Shown: one piece after another, positions 16,458-25,380 of the stretch
Numbering within the stretch: the first letter of the stretch is position 1
How the letters are laid out: the number at the start of each line of letters is the position of its first letter
Assembly (NCBI GenBank): GCA_025351965.1
Contig: JANXUX010000292.1
Coordinates: forward strand, 1 to 40,996
Direction: 5' to 3'
From: Actinomycetes bacterium
GTDB lineage: Bacteria > Actinomycetota > Acidimicrobiia > Acidimicrobiales > Ilumatobacteraceae
Length of the DNA stretch: 40,996 nucleotides
Position numbers and translations under genes: made by a program
The notes under the pieces: model-generated
Database searches by the model: none
Told to the model about the DNA's origin: nothing
The model's input: only the letters and a program-made list of their open reading frames with translations

Positions 16458-17183
16458 TCAGCCGGCGGCGAGCACCACGCCGCACGTGCCGATCGCGGCG
16501 ACGAAGAGCGCACTGCTGCTGCCGCTGACCGGTTGGCCGGAGCCGATGGCTCGCAGATCCGCGTCGGTGATCTTGCCGGAGAGCTCGCCGACCAAGCACT
16601 CGATCTGATCATCGGTGATCTGGACCTGGCCGCCGATCTGCAGCAACTGGAACAGCTGACGGATCCCTTGGTCGCCCGTTGACAGCGAGATGCCGCCGTT
16701 ACTGGAGCCGCTGTCGCTCGGCTGCAGGTCGCAGTGCTGTTCGAGGTATGCATCTCGCGCCTTCTTGACCGCCGCGTAGTCCGGAGCGCTGAAGAAGGCC
16801 TTGCCCTCCGCTGACGTGACGGCGGCAGTGAAGCTGTAGTCGTACTGCTCCAACAGCGCGATCACTGCCTCTTGTTGGGCGACCGAGTTCTTCCCGATCT
16901 CGGCGAAGTCCGCAGGCGCAGCAGCCGTCGCGGCCTTGCTCGCCGCCAGCGCGGCCTCGACTTCGGGTTTCAACACGGCCGGGTCGGTCTCGGAGGTGTT
17001 CACCGCGTGGCCGGCCTCCCGGGCTGCTGTGGACAGCCTGCAGAACTCGTCGCCCGCGACCGCGGTCGCGGCCTGGCTGACCGCCGTGGTCTTCGCGCCG
17101 CTGCTGCATCCGCCGGCGCCGATCATCAGCACCGCTGCCGCACACGCGGTCATCGTCCGACGGAGTGTGTTCGTGATCTGCAC
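16458..17183 (-). CDS. lipoprotein of unknown function
   Basis: The 241-aa product begins (GTG at 17183) with a signal peptide, RRTMTACAAAVLMIGAGGC, ending in a lipobox Cys. The mature part is alanine-rich and helical, with GDEFCRLSTAAREAGHAVNT and ARDAYLEQHCDLQPSD before a Gly/Ser break, then a second domain with IQ-type helices (TGDQGIRQLFQLLQIGG; TDDQIECLVGELSGKITDAD). Three or more cysteines in the mature protein could form disulfides. I recognise no family. It shares a convergent end with the LytR_C lipoprotein and lies upstream of the uridine kinase gene in the opposite transcription sense from the LytR_C gene, so an envelope role is only contextual. Confidence 0.7.
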   Translation of the reverse strand: MQITNTLRRTMTACAAAVLMIGAGGCSSGAKTTAVSQAATAVAGDEFCRLSTAAREAGHAVNTSETDPAVLKPEVEAALAASKAATAAAPADFAEIGKNSVAQQEAVIALLEQYDYSFTAAVTSAEGKAFFSAPDYAAVKKARDAYLEQHCDLQPSDSGSSNGGISLSTGDQGIRQLFQLLQIGGQVQITDDQIECLVGELSGKITDADLRAIGSGQPVSGSSSALFVAAIGTCGVVLAAG

Positions 17184-17189
17184 CGGCCG

Positions 17190-17195
17190 AAGCTA
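17190..17195 (-). promoter_or_regulatory. -10 box, predicted leaderless start
   Basis: On the minus strand TAGCTT ends 6 nt before the GTG at 17183 with no Shine-Dalgarno. The box also lies 31 bp downstream of the uridine kinase stop, so the lipoprotein gene has its own start. Confidence 0.4.
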
Positions 17196-17226
17196 CCAGC
17201 CGGCGGCGGAGCGGGACCGAGCGCGG

Positions 17227-17877
17227 TCAGCTGACTCGGACGAGCTCGCGGACTCGGGCGAGCAGCACTTCCAGCGCCGGCTCGTTCATGCCACCATGGG
17301 GCAGGATCACGTCGGCGTGACGCTTGCTCGGCTCGATGAACTGCTCGTTCGCCGGTCGCACTGTCGCGAGATACTGGGCGATGATGCTCTCCGGCGTGCG
17401 GCCCCGCTCGACGACGTCACGGGCGAGGCGGCGGATGAGGCGAATGTCCGCGTCGGTGTCGACGAACACTCTCAGGTCGAACCGGTCGCGCAGAACGGGA
17501 TCGTAGAGCACGAGAATTCCCTCGACGACGATGATGCGGGCCGGCCGCACCATCCGGACCTCGTCGCTGCGCGCGTATGCGGCGTAGTCGTACACCGGCA
17601 CCGGCACGGGCGCGCCGGCGACCAGCGCGGCCAGGTGATCGTTGAGCAACGCCCAGTCGAAGGCGTCGGGATGGTCGTAGTTCGATTGCTCGCGCTCGGC
17701 CAGATCCGGATGGGTGCTGGCGACGTAGTAGGAGTCGAGCTTGATCAGGGCGACGTTCTCGGCGCCGGCCAGCTCGGTCAACTTCTCCGAGATGGTCGTC
17801 TTGCCCGAGCACGCACCGCCGGCCACCCCGATCAGGAACGGCCTCTGGAACTGCTCGAACGACTCGTCGACACTCAT
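17227..17877 (-). CDS. udk: uridine kinase
   Basis: The 216-aa protein has the P-loop FLIGVAGGACSGKTTISEKL (about 14-33), the ALIKLDSYYV segment with the catalytic Asp, the uridine-kinase YDHPDAFDW motif, PVPVYDYAAYAR, and VVEGILVLYDPVLRDRFDLR, then RLIRRLARDVVERGR lid arginines. It phosphorylates uridine or cytidine to UMP or CMP in the salvage pathway. Length matches Udk. I chose the ATG at 17877; TAGGGT 8 nt upstream may be a -10 box of a leaderless mRNA or a weak ribosome binding site. Upstream in-frame sequence reaches into the divergent DUF3263 gene and is rejected. Related P-loop kinases such as phosphoribulokinase are less likely at this length. Confidence 0.9.
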   Translation of the reverse strand: MSVDESFEQFQRPFLIGVAGGACSGKTTISEKLTELAGAENVALIKLDSYYVASTHPDLAEREQSNYDHPDAFDWALLNDHLAALVAGAPVPVPVYDYAAYARSDEVRMVRPARIIVVEGILVLYDPVLRDRFDLRVFVDTDADIRLIRRLARDVVERGRTPESIIAQYLATVRPANEQFIEPSKRHADVILPHGGMNEPALEVLLARVRELVRVS

Positions 17878-17885
17878 CGCGGGCG

Positions 17886-17891
17886 ACCCTA
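17886..17891 (-). promoter_or_regulatory. -10 box or weak ribosome binding site of udk
   Basis: TAGGGT on the minus strand ends 8 nt before the udk ATG. It fits TAnnnT but the AGGG could also act as a Shine-Dalgarno, so this case is ambiguous. Confidence 0.3.
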
Positions 17892-17961
17892 CCAACCACC
17901 CGGCGCAGGGCCTGTGGCCTGGGTACTTGTATCGCGCTGTCCTGGCAGGCAGGCTGTGTGG

Positions 17962-18246
17962 GTGCCAGAGACGATTGAGCTGACCGAACGCGAGCGCGCC
18001 CTCTTGGATTTCGAGGGCGGCTGGTGGACCCTCGACGACGCGAAGGACACGCTGATCCGGGCGCGGTTCGCCTGCAGCCTCGACGAGTACTACCAGGAGC
18101 TGAATCGGCTCCTCGAGGTTCCGGCTGCGCTCGTTCACGACCCCCTGGTGGTTCGCCGGCTGATCCGTCTGCGTGACCGCAAGCGCCGGGCCCGCCTCGA
18201 TGCGCCCGCCCAGGTCGATGGCGCTCGCGGAGGAAGCACGACATGA
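17962..18246 (+). CDS. DUF3263 family protein
   Basis: This 94-aa protein begins at GTG 17962 as VPETIELTERERALLDFEGG, with the family core WWTLDDAKDTLIRARFACSL, DEYYQELNRLLE and VVRRLIRLRDRKRRARLD. The basic C-terminus and the RERALLDFE helix suggest a small helical, possibly DNA-binding protein, as proposed for mycobacterial DUF3263 members. Its stop overlaps the start of the LytR_C gene (ATGA). The same order, DUF3263 then LytR_C, is known from Mycobacterium tuberculosis (Rv0430-Rv0431), so the two probably work together in envelope biology. Molecular function unknown. Confidence 0.85.
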   Translation: MPETIELTERERALLDFEGGWWTLDDAKDTLIRARFACSLDEYYQELNRLLEVPAALVHDPLVVRRLIRLRDRKRRARLDAPAQVDGARGGSTT

Positions 18247-18938
18247 GCAACGATCAGCCCGTTCGCCGGCCACCGGCGAAGTCGAGCGGCGGTGGCGCCC
18301 CCATGGGCTCGACCATCAGCATCGTGATCGCCGTCGTCGCCGTGATCGTCGGCTTCTTGATCCTGCGCAACATCAACGACGACGGTGGCAGCGCGAGCGG
18401 CAACGGCGGGCTGCCCGAGAACACGTCGGGCTCGACGCTCGGCACCTCCGGCACGGATAGCACCGCAGCGACCACCGCAACGTCGCTTCCGGCCGAGACC
18501 ACGGCGACGTCGGCGCCGTTGGTCGTCACCGGCGGCACGGTCATCGTCGCCAACGCGTCGAACATCAACGGCGCAGCAGGCCTCGCGACCAAGGCGCTGT
18601 CCGGCGTCGGATTCACGATGGGTGATCCAACCAACGCCGCAGCCGGACCCGACAAGCAGCTCGCAGTGACGAAGGTGTACTTCGCCACCGGCGCCGAGGT
18701 GCTCGCGGCGTCCGTGGCCCAGGCCCTCAGCTCGGCCGAAGCACCGATCACGCCCGAGGTCATCCCGACGCCTCCACCGGTCACGGGTGGCACGATCGGC
18801 GACGCGGTCGTGCTGGTCATGGTCGGCACGGACCTCGCCGGCAAGCCGTTGCCGATCATCGCAGCGTCCACAGGTTCGCCGACCGGGACGACGGTGCTCA
18901 CGTCCGCCGACATCTCGACCAGCACCTCCGGCGGCTGA
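18243..18938 (+). CDS. LytR_C-domain membrane protein (Rv0431-like)
   Basis: The 231-aa protein has a short cytoplasmic N-terminus and one membrane helix (TISIVIAVVAVIVGFLILRN, about 23-42). A Ser/Thr/Gly-rich linker follows, then a LytR_C domain: GGTVIVANASNINGAAGLAT, KALSGVGFTMGDP, VTKVYFATGAEVLAASVAQA and GDAVVLVMVGTDLAGK. The domain should lie outside the membrane near the cell wall. The ATG overlaps the stop of the DUF3263 gene, giving coupled translation. It resembles the lipoprotein at 15817-16452 over the whole LytR_C domain, including IVANA(S/T)N and the closing VLVM(V/L)G(T/R)DL, so the two probably arose by duplication. Confidence 0.85.
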   Translation: MSNDQPVRRPPAKSSGGGAPMGSTISIVIAVVAVIVGFLILRNINDDGGSASGNGGLPENTSGSTLGTSGTDSTAATTATSLPAETTATSAPLVVTGGTVIVANASNINGAAGLATKALSGVGFTMGDPTNAAAGPDKQLAVTKVYFATGAEVLAASVAQALSSAEAPITPEVIPTPPPVTGGTIGDAVVLVMVGTDLAGKPLPIIAASTGSPTGTTVLTSADISTSTSGG

Positions 18939-18951
18939 TCCGACCCAAGTC

Positions 18952-19000
18952 CGGCCCGACCCGACCCGGCCCGACCCAGCCCGACCCAGCCCGGCCCGGC
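18952..19000. repeat. short tandem repeat, 10-bp unit near CCGACCCAGC
   Basis: About five units of CCGACCCAGC or close variants (CCGACCCGGC, CCGGCCCGGC) fill most of the gap between the convergent LytR_C and glycerate kinase genes. It may be slippage-prone; there is no sign of coding. Confidence 0.6.
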
Positions 19001-19016
19001 GCAAGCCCGCTCGGCC

Positions 19017-20009
19017 CTACGGGAAGTGGCGGCGCAGCAACGTGAGCGCGGCGTCCTCGATACAGGTCTTGGTCTCGTTCATCGCCCGTTCGCGGCCGTA
19101 GGTCTCGACGAGCGTGATGTGCTCGATGCGATCGGCGACCTCCGGCTCGGCATCGCCGACGATGGCAGCAACGGGTTTGCCGGCGCGTTTGGCGATTGCC
19201 TGCACACCGCCGACGACCTTGCCACGAAAGCTCTGCTCGTCGAGGAAACCTTCGCCGGTGAACACCAAGTCCGCAGCGGCCACCTTGTCGTGGAGGTCCA
19301 GTTCGTCGGCGACGAGATCGAAGCCGGGCATCAGCTTGCCGCCGAGCGCGACGAGTGCGCCGGCCAGACCCCCGGCCGCGCCACTGCCGGCGATGGACCG
19401 CACGTCGAGGCCGTAGTCCTGCAGGTACATCTGGGCCAAGCGCTCGAGCCGCCCCACGAGCAGGCCGACCTGCGCAACCGATGCACCCTTCTGGGGGCCG
19501 AACACCGGGGCTGCGTCGACGAAGGTGGTCGTGACGTCGCACGCGACCAGGAGCTCGACCCCACGCAGCCGCTGCGGAGCCCGGATCGCGCGCAGGGCGC
19601 CGAGTCCCCCGTCGGTGGTCGCCGACCCACCGAGGCAGACGATGATCTTCTTGACGCCGGCGTCGAGGGCGTGGTCGATCAGCTCACCGGTGCCGGCGGT
19701 GGTCGCCGCAAGCGCGTCGTTGCCCTCGCGACCGCCGGCAAGCAAGAGACCCGACGCGGTCGCCATCTCGATCACGGCGAGGTCGCGACTGAGCCGCCAC
19801 GCAGCATCGACCGGCTCGCCGAGCGGACCGGTGACCCGAGACGTGCGGTTCGCACCGCCGAGCACGTCGAGCGTGCCCTCGCCGCCGTCGGCGACACCCA
19901 ACTCGACGCAGTCGTGGTCGAGCTGCCAGCAGGCATGCCCGATCGCTCGGGCCACTTCGGCTGCGCTGGCCGTTCCCCTGAATTTGTCAACGGCGGCCAA
20001 CACGCGCAT
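19017..20009 (-). CDS. glycerate kinase (GarK/GlxK family)
   Basis: The 330-aa protein starts MRVLAAVDKFRGTASAAEVA, close to the family N-terminus (A-P-D-x-F-K-G-S/T). It contains ELGVADGGEGTLDVLG, IEMATASGLLL, GTGELIDHALDAGVKKIIV and the CLGGSATTDGGLGALRA nucleotide/substrate loop, then FTGEGFLDEQSFRGKVVGGV. The family phosphorylates D-glycerate to 2-phosphoglycerate (sometimes 3-phosphoglycerate), feeding glycolysis. The length is slightly short against the usual 370-380 aa but all blocks are present. The ATG at 20009 follows TAACCT by 6 nt. It is divergent from the CysO-like gene. Confidence 0.88.
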   Translation of the reverse strand: MRVLAAVDKFRGTASAAEVARAIGHACWQLDHDCVELGVADGGEGTLDVLGGANRTSRVTGPLGEPVDAAWRLSRDLAVIEMATASGLLLAGGREGNDALAATTAGTGELIDHALDAGVKKIIVCLGGSATTDGGLGALRAIRAPQRLRGVELLVACDVTTTFVDAAPVFGPQKGASVAQVGLLVGRLERLAQMYLQDYGLDVRSIAGSGAAGGLAGALVALGGKLMPGFDLVADELDLHDKVAAADLVFTGEGFLDEQSFRGKVVGGVQAIAKRAGKPVAAIVGDAEPEVADRIEHITLVETYGRERAMNETKTCIEDAALTLLRRHFP

Positions 20010-20015
20010 GGCCGG

Positions 20016-20021
20016 AGGTTA
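20016..20021 (-). promoter_or_regulatory. -10 box, predicted leaderless start
   Basis: TAACCT on the minus strand ends 6 nt before the glycerate kinase ATG at 20009. No Shine-Dalgarno is visible. Confidence 0.4.
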
Positions 20022-20117
20022 TCGCCGGGGACGAATCACCAGCGTGACCGCAGCAGCCGGCGCAGATGCCGGTCCGGCGTCGATGCAACTGCGTGCGCGC
20101 ATTCCCGACCCGCTCGG

Positions 20118-20123
20118 TAGTGT
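20118..20123 (+). promoter_or_regulatory. -10 box, predicted leaderless start
   Basis: TAGTGT ends 7 nt before the ATG at 20131 of the CysO-like gene, with no Shine-Dalgarno. Confidence 0.4.
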
Positions 20124-20130
20124 TTCGATC

Positions 20131-20406
20131 ATGTCCGTCACCGTTCGAATTCCCACCACGATGCGCCCGCTGTCCGGCGGCAACTCCACGGTCAAGGTCG
20201 AGGGCACCAAGCTCGCTGAGGTGCTCGCCAATCTGAACACCGATTTCCCCGGGTTCGACGACCGCTTGTTCGACGAGACGGGTGCGCTGCGCAAGTTCGT
20301 CAACGTGTTCGTGGCCGATGACGACGTCCGCTACCTCGACGGTCTCGACACGGTGGTACCCGATGGCGAGACCGTCTCGATCATCCCCGCCGTCGCCGGC
20401 GGCTGA
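20131..20406 (+). CDS. MoaD/ThiS-family sulfur carrier protein, CysO-like
   Basis: The 91-aa protein is a ubiquitin-like beta-grasp carrier: VTVRIPTTMRPLSGGNSTVK, EVLANLNTDFPGFDDRLFDE, FVNVFVADDDVRYLDGLDTV and VSIIPAVAGG. The terminal Gly-Gly is what becomes a thiocarboxylate after adenylation. The IP...RP..GG start and the AVAGG end closely resemble mycobacterial CysO, which donates sulfur to O-phosphoserine through CysM. No cysM, Mec+ protease or MoeZ-like activator lies beside it, so those partners would have to be elsewhere. A MoaD role in molybdopterin synthesis is the alternative. Probably leaderless; divergent from glycerate kinase. Confidence 0.82.
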   Translation: MSVTVRIPTTMRPLSGGNSTVKVEGTKLAEVLANLNTDFPGFDDRLFDETGALRKFVNVFVADDDVRYLDGLDTVVPDGETVSIIPAVAGG

Positions 20407-20442
20407 TCCCAGCGGCCGACTCCGGCAGCGGTTCGGGCCGGC

Positions 20443-21903
20443 TCAGGCCGGCAGCAGCTCGACGAAGTCGTCGCGGTGACGTGGCCCGAGGGCCAGCGCC
20501 GGCGAACGGTTGGCGCGGTCCTGCCAGACGGCGAGGATGCGGGCGGTGACGTCCGGGTCCTTGGCCAGCGCATCAGGAGTGGCGAGCAGGTTGAAGCTGC
20601 GCATGAACGCACGCAACACCACGGCGTCGGTGCGCAGCGACGGGAGCAGCCCGTCCCGGAACACGCCACGCATGAAGGTGCGCGGGTCGTCGGCGTCGGA
20701 ATCCGGATCCGCTCCTGCCAGCAGTGACGCCGCGACGCGGCGGGCCTCGCCGTCCTGCTCGACCGAGGCGCGGTACCAGGGCTGGATCTCGCTGCGCAGC
20801 GCCCCGTCGTATTCGATGGCGGCTGCAACGACATCGGCGGGATGGGCGTCGAGCGCATCAGCCAGCAGATGGGCCGCCCAGAACGCCGTCGAACAACCGC
20901 GGCCGTAGAGCGGGTTGGTGCACAGCACTGCATCGCCGACCGGGATCAACCGCTCGACCAGCGGCTCGCCGTCGACGACGTAGTCCCGCCATCGGTTGAG
21001 CAGGCCGGCCATCACGTACACCGTCGGCGACAGCGGCTCTGCACGTCCGTCGAACCACGGCGCCGTCGCGACCAGCTCCTGTGCGGCGCAGTCGAACGCA
21101 GCAGCGTCACCGAGGCGGCGGCGAAGCTCGGTGTCGTCGCTCGGCACGGCGAGCGTGACACTGAAGGTGCGGTTGTCGCCGACGAACACTCCGTACTTGA
21201 GGTAGCCGAGATCGCCGCCGATGACGCCGCTGCGCGGTGGATGGTCCATGCCGTCGAGCAGGCGATAGAAGCGGCTGAAGTAGACGATGCCCGTGTCCTC
21301 GGCCTGCTCGACGAGCGCCGGGGAACCAATCGCGTCCATCCACTCCGCCACTGCGGCACGCCTCCCACTGGCGATCACGACCAGGTCGGTGAGGATCTCG
21401 GTGCCGTCGGACAGGCGGACACCCGTCACGACCGGTCTGGCGGTACCGGCAGTGTCGAGGGGCGCGGCAAGGAGCCCGTCCACCGCAACGCCGGTGCGCA
21501 GCGCGACGCGACCCTCGGCGACGGCCGTGCGGCGCACCACCCACTCGAACGTGGTCCGTCGACAGGCGAGCATGACCAGTTCGTCGTCATCCGGCTGCGG
21601 CTCGAAGTCGGTCATCTCGGGAGGAAGGTCATCACCGAAGCGGATCTCGGTGGCACCCTCGGCGAGCAGATCGGCGTAGATGTCAGGGTGATCGCTGAGC
21701 AACAGCTGGCGGAGCCGGCCGAGGAACGCGTGGCTGTGGCGCACCTGCGGGGCGCCGCGGCGGTCCCAGTCGAACGCCTCGTCGGCCGACATGGGCATCG
21801 GTGTGTGGTCGCGTTCGATCACCGTCACATCGTGTCCTCGGCGGGCGAGCGTCAACGCTGCGCCGAGGCCCGACACACCTCCACCGATCACTGTCACGTC
21901 CAT
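20443..21903 (-). CDS. FAD-dependent oxidoreductase
   Basis: The 486-aa protein has an N-terminal dinucleotide-binding fold, VTVIGGGVSGLGAALTLARR (residues 3-22) with GxGxxG, followed by DVTVIERDHTPMP whose Glu binds the FAD ribose. A DLVVIASGRRAAVAEWM segment and the C-terminal RLIPVGDAVLCTNPLYGRG motif are typical of PHBH/geranylgeranyl reductase-type flavoproteins. The substrate is unknown; tailoring hydroxylation or reduction of a lipid or polyketide are possibilities. Transcribed alone from a TATGGT box; it ends opposite the CysO-like gene. The C-terminal 100 residues (about 385-486) do not match the core family in my memory. Confidence 0.82.
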   Translation of the reverse strand: MDVTVIGGGVSGLGAALTLARRGHDVTVIERDHTPMPMSADEAFDWDRRGAPQVRHSHAFLGRLRQLLLSDHPDIYADLLAEGATEIRFGDDLPPEMTDFEPQPDDDELVMLACRRTTFEWVVRRTAVAEGRVALRTGVAVDGLLAAPLDTAGTARPVVTGVRLSDGTEILTDLVVIASGRRAAVAEWMDAIGSPALVEQAEDTGIVYFSRFYRLLDGMDHPPRSGVIGGDLGYLKYGVFVGDNRTFSVTLAVPSDDTELRRRLGDAAAFDCAAQELVATAPWFDGRAEPLSPTVYVMAGLLNRWRDYVVDGEPLVERLIPVGDAVLCTNPLYGRGCSTAFWAAHLLADALDAHPADVVAAAIEYDGALRSEIQPWYRASVEQDGEARRVAASLLAGADPDSDADDPRTFMRGVFRDGLLPSLRTDAVVLRAFMRSFNLLATPDALAKDPDVTARILAVWQDRANRSPALALGPRHRDDFVELLPA

Positions 21904-21911
21904 GCGTCGTG

Positions 21912-21917
21912 ACCATA
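21912..21917 (-). promoter_or_regulatory. -10 box, predicted leaderless start
   Basis: TATGGT on the minus strand ends 8 nt before the ATG at 21903 of the FAD oxidoreductase. Confidence 0.4.
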
Positions 21918-22000
21918 CGGCAACGGGCCGCCAACGGGCGGCGTCGGCGCTCTCTCACAATTCTCACACTCCTGGCGAGGCCCACGCACCGTTGGGTATC

Positions 22001-22019
22001 CAGCCCGGTGAGCGGGCTG
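22001..22019. terminator. hairpin after the MscS-like gene
   Basis: CAGCCCG (22001-22007) and CGGGCTG (22013-22019) form a 7-bp stem with a 5-nt loop in the gap after the MscS-like stop. There is no T-tract, so termination is uncertain. Confidence 0.3.
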
Positions 22020-22113
22020 TCGAGGATCTCTGGCGGCGTGCTCGCGGCGGCGATCTGGTCCGCTCGGACCGACAGGTGCCGTGGCCGGCACGACCGAATT
22101 TCGTACTGCCCGG

Positions 22114-22932
22114 TCAGCCGAACGCAACCGACGCCGGCGGCGCGGGGATCGGGGGCTGGCCGACGATGGCGAGCACCTGTGCGGTGTTGCGGACGATGCC
22201 CTCACCATCGATCAGTTCGGCAACGGCGTCCACCGCTGCCGCCTTGAGCCGATACTGCGCCTGGCGGCTGCGCGCCGGATCGACGAAGCACGAGACCCGG
22301 ATCGTGTAGTGGCCGAGCTGCTGGTCGATCACGCCGAGGACCTCCGGCTCGGACCGGAACGTGCTGTCGAACGCGTTGCGGCACACGACCTCGAGCACCG
22401 ATGTCGCCCGGGCGACGCGGACGTTGGCGGGGATCTCGATGTCGACGGTGGCCCGCGAGTCGTGCTTGGACGAGTTGCGGAAGGTCCGGATCGCCGATGC
22501 CGTGTGGTACACGACGTCGCCGTCCCAGGTCCGCACTGCGACCGAACGCAGCCCGAACCCCACGAGGGTTCCGGACACCTCACCGTTGAGCTCGACCTCA
22601 TCGCCGACTGCTGCGGTGCGCTCGACGATGAACGACGCCGCAGCGATGAAGTCACCAAGCGGCTCGCGCACTGCGAGCGCGCAGCACGAGACGAACGCCA
22701 GAGCAGCAGCACCGGTCCATGCGCTGGACAGCCCGAAGGCGATCGCGGCCTCGCCGATCAGCGCCGTGACGCCGCCGGCGAGAACGCCCCAACGGGCCAG
22801 TTGCATGATGCCGGTGCGACGACGCGCAGCCAGGCTGGCCGAGCGGGCGTTGGCCCGGGTCGCGATCTGTAGGATCAAGACGATGGTCACGGTCAAGCCG
22901 ACGGTGAGCAGCGCCCACGTGATGGTGTTCAT
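22114..22932 (-). CDS. small-conductance mechanosensitive channel-like protein (MscS family)
   Basis: With the ATG at 22932 this is a 272-aa membrane protein. Three hydrophobic segments are visible: ITWALLTVGLTVTIVLILQI, WGVLAGGVTALIGEAAIAFG, and TGAAALAFVSCCALAVREPL. The last continues into GDFIAAASFIVERTAAVGDE as in the MscS pore helix TM3b. The MscS beta domain follows: VELNGEVSGTLVGFGLRSVA, VRTWDGDVVYHTASAIRTFR, NSS. An alpha/beta C-terminal domain ends in a proline-rich tail. Such channels open under membrane tension to release solutes. The pore Gly/Ala pattern is less regular than in E. coli MscS, so conductance may differ. An in-frame extension to 23079 would run through a repeat region and is rejected. 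Confidence 0.82.
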   Translation of the reverse strand: MNTITWALLTVGLTVTIVLILQIATRANARSASLAARRRTGIMQLARWGVLAGGVTALIGEAAIAFGLSSAWTGAAALAFVSCCALAVREPLGDFIAAASFIVERTAAVGDEVELNGEVSGTLVGFGLRSVAVRTWDGDVVYHTASAIRTFRNSSKHDSRATVDIEIPANVRVARATSVLEVVCRNAFDSTFRSEPEVLGVIDQQLGHYTIRVSCFVDPARSRQAQYRLKAAAVDAVAELIDGEGIVRNTAQVLAIVGQPPIPAPPASVAFG

Positions 22933-23025
22933 AGCTGGTACCCAATTCGACGGAGCCCGAGGGCCGCCCGTCCGCATCCCCAGGCAACCACGCCCGCCCG
23001 TCGAGCGCCGGTCGCGCGGCGGTGA

Positions 23026-24984
<1,959 letters not shown>

Positions 24985-25023
24985 TTCCAGTAGTCGTTCA
25001 TCGCTGAACGTCTGAAACATAGG

Positions 25024-25051
25024 AAGGCCCGGACTACTCGGTCCGGGCCTT
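25024..25051 (+). terminator. intrinsic terminator of groEL
   Basis: An 11-bp perfect stem, AAGGCCCGGAC (25024-25034) with GTCCGGGCCTT (25041-25051), a 6-nt loop TACTCG, followed by TTCTCGTTGT. It ends 67 bp after the groEL stop. Confidence 0.88.
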
Positions 25052-25116
25052 TCTCGTTGTCTATCGCGTTGTCCGCATCGGTGCTGGACGAACTCGACGG
25101 CTCTGGCCCGCGTGAG

Positions 25117-25191
25117 CGCGCAGAACGCGCCCGCGGTTGGGACTTGAGCGGCTTTGCGTCTCGAACACGAACCGCAGGCGCGTTCTGCGCG
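25117..25191. repeat. 75-bp hairpin element, copy 1
   Basis: Left arm 25117-25138 and right arm 25170-25191 are 22 nt each and pair at 21 of 22 positions. The outer part is CGCGCAGAACGCGCC with its complement. The 31-nt loop contains GCGGCTTTGCGTCTCGAACA. It resembles a REP/MITE-type non-coding element. Confidence 0.7.
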
Positions 25192-25247
25192 CACCGGACC
25201 ACGGCTACCACCAAGCGGGCCAGCGACGGGCCTGCCTCCGACTCGCC

Positions 25248-25322
25248 CGCGCAGAACGCGCCCCCGGTTGGGGCTTGAGCGGCTTTGCGTCTCGAACACG
25301 AACTGCGGGTGGGTTCTGCGCG
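25248..25322. repeat. 75-bp hairpin element, copy 2
   Basis: Same architecture and orientation as copy 1, 131 bp further on: arms 25248-25269 and 25301-25322, loop 25270-25300 identical to copy 1 at 30 of 31 positions. The arms have diverged (right arm reads AACTGCGGGTGGGTTCTGCG), so pairing is weaker, whereas the loop is kept. Confidence 0.7.
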
Positions 25323-25380
25323 CACCGGTGGCCCCAAAACCACGACCAGCAGGCCTGCCGTGCTCGAGGAAGAGAGGGGG

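Noticed and set aside
25117-25322. CRISPR-like direct repeats
   Set aside because: Only two units exist, each is a hairpin, spacing is 56 bp and no cas genes are near.
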